Below, one piece after another: positions 13,222-16,891 of a stretch of DNA of 16,891 nt. The first letter of the stretch is position 1. Every line of letters begins with the position of its first letter. The notes under the pieces are model-generated. The model did not search any database, was not told the DNA's origin, and saw only the letters and a program-made list of their open reading frames with translations. This DNA comes from Bacteroidales bacterium (GTDB taxonomy: Bacteria > Bacteroidota > Bacteroidia > Bacteroidales > VadinHA17): NCBI GenBank assembly GCA_017882245.1, contig JADGPV010000015.1, positions 1 to 16,891 of the forward strand. The letters are read 5' to 3'. A program made the translations under genes and the position numbers.

Positions 13222-15126
13222 ATGTCAGACAATACACGGCTGCTTGACAAAATAAACACTCCTGAAGATCTCAGGAAACTGAATGAGCTTGATCTGGTCA
13301 GGGTCAGTGATGAGCTCAGACAGTTTATCATTGACGAGGTCAGTACTAATCCAGGTCATTTCGGAGCCAGCCTCGGCGTTATTGAACTGACAGTCGCCCT
13401 GCATTATGTCTATAATACACCTTACGACAAGATCATATGGGATGTAGGTCATCAGGCTTACGGCCACAAGATTCTGACAGGCAGGAAAGACAGTTTTAAG
13501 ACAAACAGAAAATATAAGGGTATTAGCGGCTTTCCGCGAATGGCTGAAAGCGAGTATGACGCTTTTGGGGTTGGACATTCTTCAACCTCAATCTCGGCTG
13601 CCCTGGGGATTGCTGTGGCATCAAGGTCACAGGGGGAAAAGCGTAAAGTAGTAGCAGTAATAGGCGATGGAGCTCTGACGGGAGGACTTGCATTCGAGGG
13701 TTTGAATAATGCCGGAAATCAAAAAGCCGATCTGCTTGTCATCCTTAATGATAACAACATTTCTATTGATGCAAGTGTCGGGGCGCTGAAGGAGTATCTT
13801 CTTGACATAACCACCAGCAAAGCATACAACAGGTTCAAGGACAAGGTGTGGAATTTCCTTGGTCTTTCAAGTCGCATGGGTTCAAAAGCGCGGATGCTGG
13901 CCTCGCAGATCGAGGGAAGTATAAAGGGTACTATGCTTGAAAGGAGCAACCTTTTTGAATCTATGAAATTCAGATATTTCGGTCCAATTGATGGTCATGA
14001 TGTGCTCCATCTGGTAAGGGTACTGCAGGATATGAAAAGGATACCCGGTCCGAAGCTACTTCATTGTGTCACTGTGAAAGGGAAGGGCTTTCCGAAAGCT
14101 GAAGAGCATCAGACTGTCTTTCATGCTCCGGGAAAATTTGACAAATGCACTGGAGAGCTGATAAAACCCACTGACTGTTCAAGGCACTCATTTTACCAGG
14201 ATGTCTTCGGAGAAACAATCGTTGAGCTGGCACGTACGAACGACAAGATTGTCGGTATAACACCTGCCATGCCCACCGGGTGCTCGCTCAACATTATGAT
14301 GAAAGAGATGCCTGACAGGACCTTTGATGTCGGCATTGCCGAGCAGCATGCAGTGACATTTTCAGCAGGACTTGCATCAGACGGGCTTCTGCCTTTCTGC
14401 AATATCTATTCGACATTCATGCAGAGGGCTTATGATCAGGTAGTGCATGACGTTGCAATACAGGGACTTAAGGTTGTTTTCTGTCTCGACCGCGGCGGCC
14501 TGGTAGGGTCGGATGGTGCGACACATCACGGCTTATTCGATCTTGCCTTCATGCGTAACATCCCCGGGATGATAACTGCAGCGCCAATGGATGAGGTAGA
14601 GCTGCGCAACATGATGTACACCGCACAGCTTGAGAAGATTAAGGGACCTTTCAGCATTCGTTACCCGCGAGGAACAGGGTCCATTTGCGACTGGAAGCAG
14701 CCGTTCGCAGAGATACCTGTCGGCAAGGCCAGGCTGATCAGTGACGGAAAGGATATTGCAGTGCTAAGCATTGGCCATCCCGGCAATTTTGTCGTTGAAG
14801 CTGCTGCTCAGCTGGGTGACAAAGGGATATCAGTAAAGCATTACGATATGCGGTTCGCTAATCCGCTCGATGAAGATGTGCTGCATGAGGTAATGAAAAA
14901 TTTCAAAAAGATCATTACTGTAGAAGACGGCGTCATCAAGGGAGGATTTGGCAGTGCTGTTCTGGAATTTGCCGGCGACCATGGCTATTCGGTTGAGATA
15001 AAGCGTCTTGGCATTCCGGATTATTTTGTTGAGCATGGCACCCAGCAGGAGCTATATCATGAGTGCGGGTATGATGTGGAAGGGATAATGCGTGCGATAG
15101 AAGAGGCAGCAGGCAATAGGCAATAG
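13222..15126 (+). CDS. dxs: 1-deoxy-D-xylulose-5-phosphate synthase
   Basis: 634-residue thiamine-diphosphate enzyme that condenses pyruvate and glyceraldehyde-3-phosphate, the first step of the MEP isoprenoid pathway, which also supplies thiamine and pyridoxal precursors. The transketolase-like layout is intact. His46 lies in NPGHFGASLG. VGHQAYGHKILTGR lies near 75-88. The ThDP/Mg motif runs from GDG (148-150) to NDN (176-178). YFGPIDGHD is at 252-260. The catalytic Glu374 lies in GIAEQHAVTFSAG, and GSDGATHHG is around 429-437. A C-terminal transketolase domain ends the protein. Length is normal. It is transcribed divergently from the OmpA gene across a 182-bp gap, has a TATCTTTG box upstream, and is followed by a short hairpin. 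Confidence 0.98.
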   Translation: MSDNTRLLDKINTPEDLRKLNELDLVRVSDELRQFIIDEVSTNPGHFGASLGVIELTVALHYVYNTPYDKIIWDVGHQAYGHKILTGRKDSFKTNRKYKGISGFPRMAESEYDAFGVGHSSTSISAALGIAVASRSQGEKRKVVAVIGDGALTGGLAFEGLNNAGNQKADLLVILNDNNISIDASVGALKEYLLDITTSKAYNRFKDKVWNFLGLSSRMGSKARMLASQIEGSIKGTMLERSNLFESMKFRYFGPIDGHDVLHLVRVLQDMKRIPGPKLLHCVTVKGKGFPKAEEHQTVFHAPGKFDKCTGELIKPTDCSRHSFYQDVFGETIVELARTNDKIVGITPAMPTGCSLNIMMKEMPDRTFDVGIAEQHAVTFSAGLASDGLLPFCNIYSTFMQRAYDQVVHDVAIQGLKVVFCLDRGGLVGSDGATHHGLFDLAFMRNIPGMITAAPMDEVELRNMMYTAQLEKIKGPFSIRYPRGTGSICDWKQPFAEIPVGKARLISDGKDIAVLSIGHPGNFVVEAAAQLGDKGISVKHYDMRFANPLDEDVLHEVMKNFKKIITVEDGVIKGGFGSAVLEFAGDHGYSVEIKRLGIPDYFVEHGTQQELYHECGYDVEGIMRAIEEAAGNRQ

Positions 15127-15142
15127 AGGGGCGAGCGTTAAT

Positions 15143-15164
15143 AAATGACCCGGTGGGTCATTTT
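15143..15164 (+). terminator. probable terminator after dxs
   Basis: A 9-bp stem (15143-15151 with 15155-15163) with 3-nt loop GGT lies 17 bp after the dxs stop. The 3' arm ends in a short run of four Ts at 15161-15164. The T-run is short, so termination may be partial. Confidence 0.5.
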
Positions 15165-15226
15165 AGCGAAGCAGCCAGTTTGCAGGGAAGGCATAAGCCA
15201 ATAATGAGCGTTTAAAAAAAATATCC

Positions 15227-15234
15227 TATTTTCG
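15227..15234 (+). promoter_or_regulatory. possible -7 box for tRNA-Leu
   Basis: TATTTTCG matches seven of eight positions of TAnnTTTG and lies 40 bp upstream of the tRNA 5' end. No convincing -33 TTG was seen. Confidence 0.35.
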
Positions 15235-15274
15235 CAGACCGCAAGACATTTAGTTCTGCCCGGCAATAAATAGC

Positions 15275-15358
15275 GCCCGGATGGCGGAATTGGTAGACGC
15301 GCTGGTCTCAAACACCAGTGGCAGTGATGCTGTGCCGGTTCGATCCCGGCTCCGGGTA
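15275..15358 (+). tRNA. tRNA-Leu (anticodon CAA)
   Basis: 84-nt class II tRNA. The acceptor arms GCCCGGA (15275-15281) and TCCGGGT (15351-15357) pair with one G-U at the end, and the discriminator base is A15358. The anticodon stem CTGGT/ACCAG (15302-15306, 15314-15318) encloses the loop CTCAAAC, giving anticodon CAA at 15309-15311, which reads UUG. The long variable arm (about 15319-15333) and the T arm GCCGG-TTCGATC-CCGGC are as expected for leucine. The 3' CCA is not encoded (CAG follows A73) and must be added by nucleotidyltransferase. A hairpin terminator follows. Confidence 0.96.
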
Positions 15359-15367
15359 CAGAAACGG

Positions 15368-15401
15368 AAGAAACAGATTCTTTGTCTGTTTCTTTTTTTT
15401 T
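15368..15401 (+). terminator. Rho-independent terminator after tRNA-Leu
   Basis: A 10-bp stem (15368-15377 with 15385-15394), loop TTCTTTG, continues directly into a T-run to 15401. It lies 9 bp after the tRNA. Confidence 0.85.
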
Positions 15402-15437
15402 GCTCCTGTAAAACATCTTTAACCCGGACAGACTCGA

Positions 15438-15453
15438 TCCGCCGCTTGGCGGA
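15438..15453. other. small GC-rich stem-loop near the Stealth gene 3' end
   Basis: TCCGCC (15438-15443) and GGCGGA (15448-15453) pair around the loop GCTT. It lies 26 bp beyond the stop codon of the minus-strand gene. No T-run follows on the minus strand, so a terminator role is doubtful. It may be a dispersed repeat unit. Confidence 0.35.
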
Positions 15454-15479
15454 GGAGCACAATCCTCTTTTCTACTTCT

Positions 15480-16496
15480 TTATCTTTCCCGTAGGTCTAA
15501 AACTTTATCCATCCAGTCAAATATTTTTTCCCTCATTTCGCTGCCGAACATATCAAGGTTTTGGGCACAAATAGATTTTATACCGGGATCATTTTTGCAT
15601 CGTTTTATCCTTCTTTCCATCCGCTTTTTTGAATAGTAAGGATGCAAGTAACCCAGATTAAGTTTTTCAATATGCCTGTTGCCATCCTTAATCTCCAGGT
15701 GATTGGCTAATGATATCATTATATACTGGTCAGGATTCCGGAAACGGTTTGCAATATTTTTTTCCAGCAATGCACTGTTTTCAGTAAAGAAATTTTCTAA
15801 TCTTATTCTGTTCAGAGCGTGAGGTGTATGACAGTGAAAAAAGTATCTTGTTTTCATTCCAAGCAAAGAAGCAGCATTCCATTGGCGAAGATAAAATGAA
15901 AGCTTTGGCCAATAACCTGGATTCTTGCGGAGATAAACATTAATTACAGTTTTGATATAATTTCCCACCATTTTCCTGTACGGTGGCAAGAGCCATTTCC
16001 CGCGCAAAACGGGTCGGTTATTTATGAACCAGTCCCCGGGCTGATGATCTCTGATCAGAAAAACATCATCATTGAAATAAACAAAATCTTCGGAGAGATC
16101 CTTTATCCTCCATATCATTGACTCAATGGATGTGCTGTTGAAGGTTGGCAGGTACTGCTCGTAACCCCTGAATATTTCTTTGTGATCTACAATTCTGATG
16201 GTATCTGCTTTCCCGGGGAAATAGGTCTTTATATCCTCATTCAGGTTGGGATCCTGGCCATCGGTAACAATAAATATATTTCTTACAAAAGGGGCAAAAG
16301 TTAGAATCGACAATACACAATACCTGATTTCATTGCTTGATGCAAAAAACGAAGATTGTACTCCATGCTGGCTGGTGCGCTTTGCTTCTTCAAGGTAAAG
16401 ATTTCTCTTTTCTGCCAGTCGGGGATCGCTGCCATCCACCCATGCAATTACTGCATCAATTGGATGGTTGCTTTGTCGTGCGGATTTGTCCGGCAT
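15480..16496 (-). CDS. Stealth-family sugar-phosphate (capsule) transferase
   Basis: 338 residues. The Stealth CR1 block IDAVIAWVDGSDP lies at about 13-25. CR2 follows with SSNEIRYCVLSIL (53-65), NIFIVTDGQDPNL (73-85), IVDHKEIF, LPTFNSTSIESMIWRI (116-131) and the DXD-like FVYFNDDVF (138-146). A CR3-like region around HCHTPHAL comes later. The family includes bacterial capsular polysaccharide phosphotransferases and eukaryotic GlcNAc-1-phosphotransferase, which move a sugar-1-phosphate from a nucleotide sugar to another sugar. The donor and acceptor here cannot be read from sequence. The gene is divergent from an NAD-dependent epimerase, suggesting the edge of a surface-polysaccharide locus. 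By eye the DNA looks more AT-rich than the housekeeping genes, common in such loci. Confidence 0.9.
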   Translation of the reverse strand: MPDKSARQSNHPIDAVIAWVDGSDPRLAEKRNLYLEEAKRTSQHGVQSSFFASSNEIRYCVLSILTFAPFVRNIFIVTDGQDPNLNEDIKTYFPGKADTIRIVDHKEIFRGYEQYLPTFNSTSIESMIWRIKDLSEDFVYFNDDVFLIRDHQPGDWFINNRPVLRGKWLLPPYRKMVGNYIKTVINVYLRKNPGYWPKLSFYLRQWNAASLLGMKTRYFFHCHTPHALNRIRLENFFTENSALLEKNIANRFRNPDQYIMISLANHLEIKDGNRHIEKLNLGYLHPYYSKKRMERRIKRCKNDPGIKSICAQNLDMFGSEMREKIFDWMDKVLDLRER

Positions 16497-16610
16497 TTTT
16501 TTGCCATAAAAGTATTACTTTTATTTCATATTTATACCCTTTGATTTCCGGAAGCATGAAGGATAACATTAAATGACTCCTTAACTCTAATCAATTTTAA
16601 ACAACTGAAT

Positions 16611-16891
16611 ATGAATACATTAAAAAGCAAGAGAGTCCTGGTAATAGGAGGAGCCGGTTTTATTGGCAGCCACCTTGTTTCGGAGTTGCTTAAGGAAGAT
16701 GTAGGGGAGGTAATTATCTATGATAATTTTGTGCGTGGAAAGATAGAAAATATATCTGAATCGCTGAAAGATAAGCGTTGTTCTATTTTCCCATTGGGCG
16801 GGGATATCAGAGATCTTGATATCCTGAATACTGCTATGAAAAACATTGACTATGTTTTTCATCTTGCTGCCATGTGGCTGCTGCACTGTAA
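16611..16891 (+). CDS. NAD-dependent epimerase/dehydratase, 5' part only
   Basis: Open frame from ATG at 16611 running off the window end; 93 full codons are present. It begins MNTLKSKRVLVIGGAGFIGSH, with the Rossmann GxxGxxG motif GGAGFIG. This is followed by VIIYDNFVRGK, GDIRDL (the aspartate that contacts the adenine region) and VFHLAAMWLLHC. This is the N-terminal NAD(P)-binding half of an extended short-chain dehydrogenase/reductase of the nucleotide-sugar epimerase or dehydratase type. The catalytic YxxxK is beyond the window, so the exact reaction is unknown. It starts 114 bp from the divergent Stealth gene, probably part of the same surface glycan locus. Confidence 0.9.
   Translation, partial: MNTLKSKRVLVIGGAGFIGSHLVSELLKEDVGEVIIYDNFVRGKIENISESLKDKRCSIFPLGGDIRDLDILNTAMKNIDYVFHLAAMWLLHC

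Noticed and set aside
15339..15440. Possible attachment-site repeat: TCGATCC in the tRNA T loop and again at 15434-15440
   Set aside because: Only 7 identical bases, too short to distinguish from chance, and no integrase is nearby.
15138..15462. Two minus-strand frames over the tRNA (GAGIEPAQHHCHWC-type peptide and its neighbour)
   Set aside because: They are antisense to tRNA-Leu and its terminator; peptides of this type are a known false gene call over tRNA genes.
16530..16545. Possible -7 box upstream of the epimerase (TACCCTTTG)
   Set aside because: It has one extra base compared with TAnnTTTG and no -33 partner, so it is not listed as a promoter.
16620..16886. 88-residue minus-strand frame at the right edge
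   Set aside because: It is fully antisense to the epimerase, whose Rossmann motif and start are clear.

Overview
The window looks like a chromosomal segment of a Bacteroidota bacterium, most likely a free-living Bacteroidales-type lineage. The reasons are a type IX secretion C-terminal sorting domain on a secreted protease, an ECF sigma/FecR pair of the Bacteroidota kind, STN and CarboxypepD_reg-like domains, A-rich start regions without clear Shine-Dalgarno sequences, and several upstream boxes matching the Bacteroidota -7 consensus TAnnTTTG. The phylum is inferred from these traits; no closer assignment can be made from sequence alone.

Region 1 (1-3855) is a translation housekeeping block on the + strand: the 3' end of rpsI, then rpsB, tsf, a small DUF2892-like membrane protein, pyrH and frr. 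The small membrane gene is bracketed by two near-identical 29-nt palindromes (2112-2140 and 2437-2465). The first is followed by a T-run and should terminate tsf transcription. frr appears to have its own promoter starting inside the end of pyrH.

Region 2 (3916-7513) holds a large secreted S1-family (lysyl-endopeptidase-like) protease with PKD, PPC-like and T9SS sorting domains, followed convergently by an orphan radical SAM/SPASM enzyme.

Region 3 (7625-12017) is the most interesting part: a tight four-gene operon of a secreted CarboxypepD_reg-like protein, an ECF sigma factor, a FecR-type anti-sigma factor, and a second protein that carries an STN signalling domain in front of a paralogous copy of the first protein's body. 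The arrangement resembles FecI-FecR-FecA signalling, but no TonB-dependent receptor or beta-barrel is present. The STN protein sits where the receptor would normally be.

Region 4 (12023-15401) contains an OmpA-family lipoprotein with a long coiled coil (- strand, ending 5 bp from the operon), a divergent dxs (isoprenoid precursor synthesis) with a good TATCTTTG box, and a tRNA-Leu(CAA) with its own terminator.

Region 5 (15480-16891) appears to be the edge of a surface-polysaccharide locus: a Stealth-family sugar-phosphate transferase on the - strand and, divergently, the 5' part of an NAD-dependent epimerase/dehydratase cut by the window end. No CRISPR array, insertion sequence or rRNA was seen, and no gene-free stretch exceeds 300 bases.
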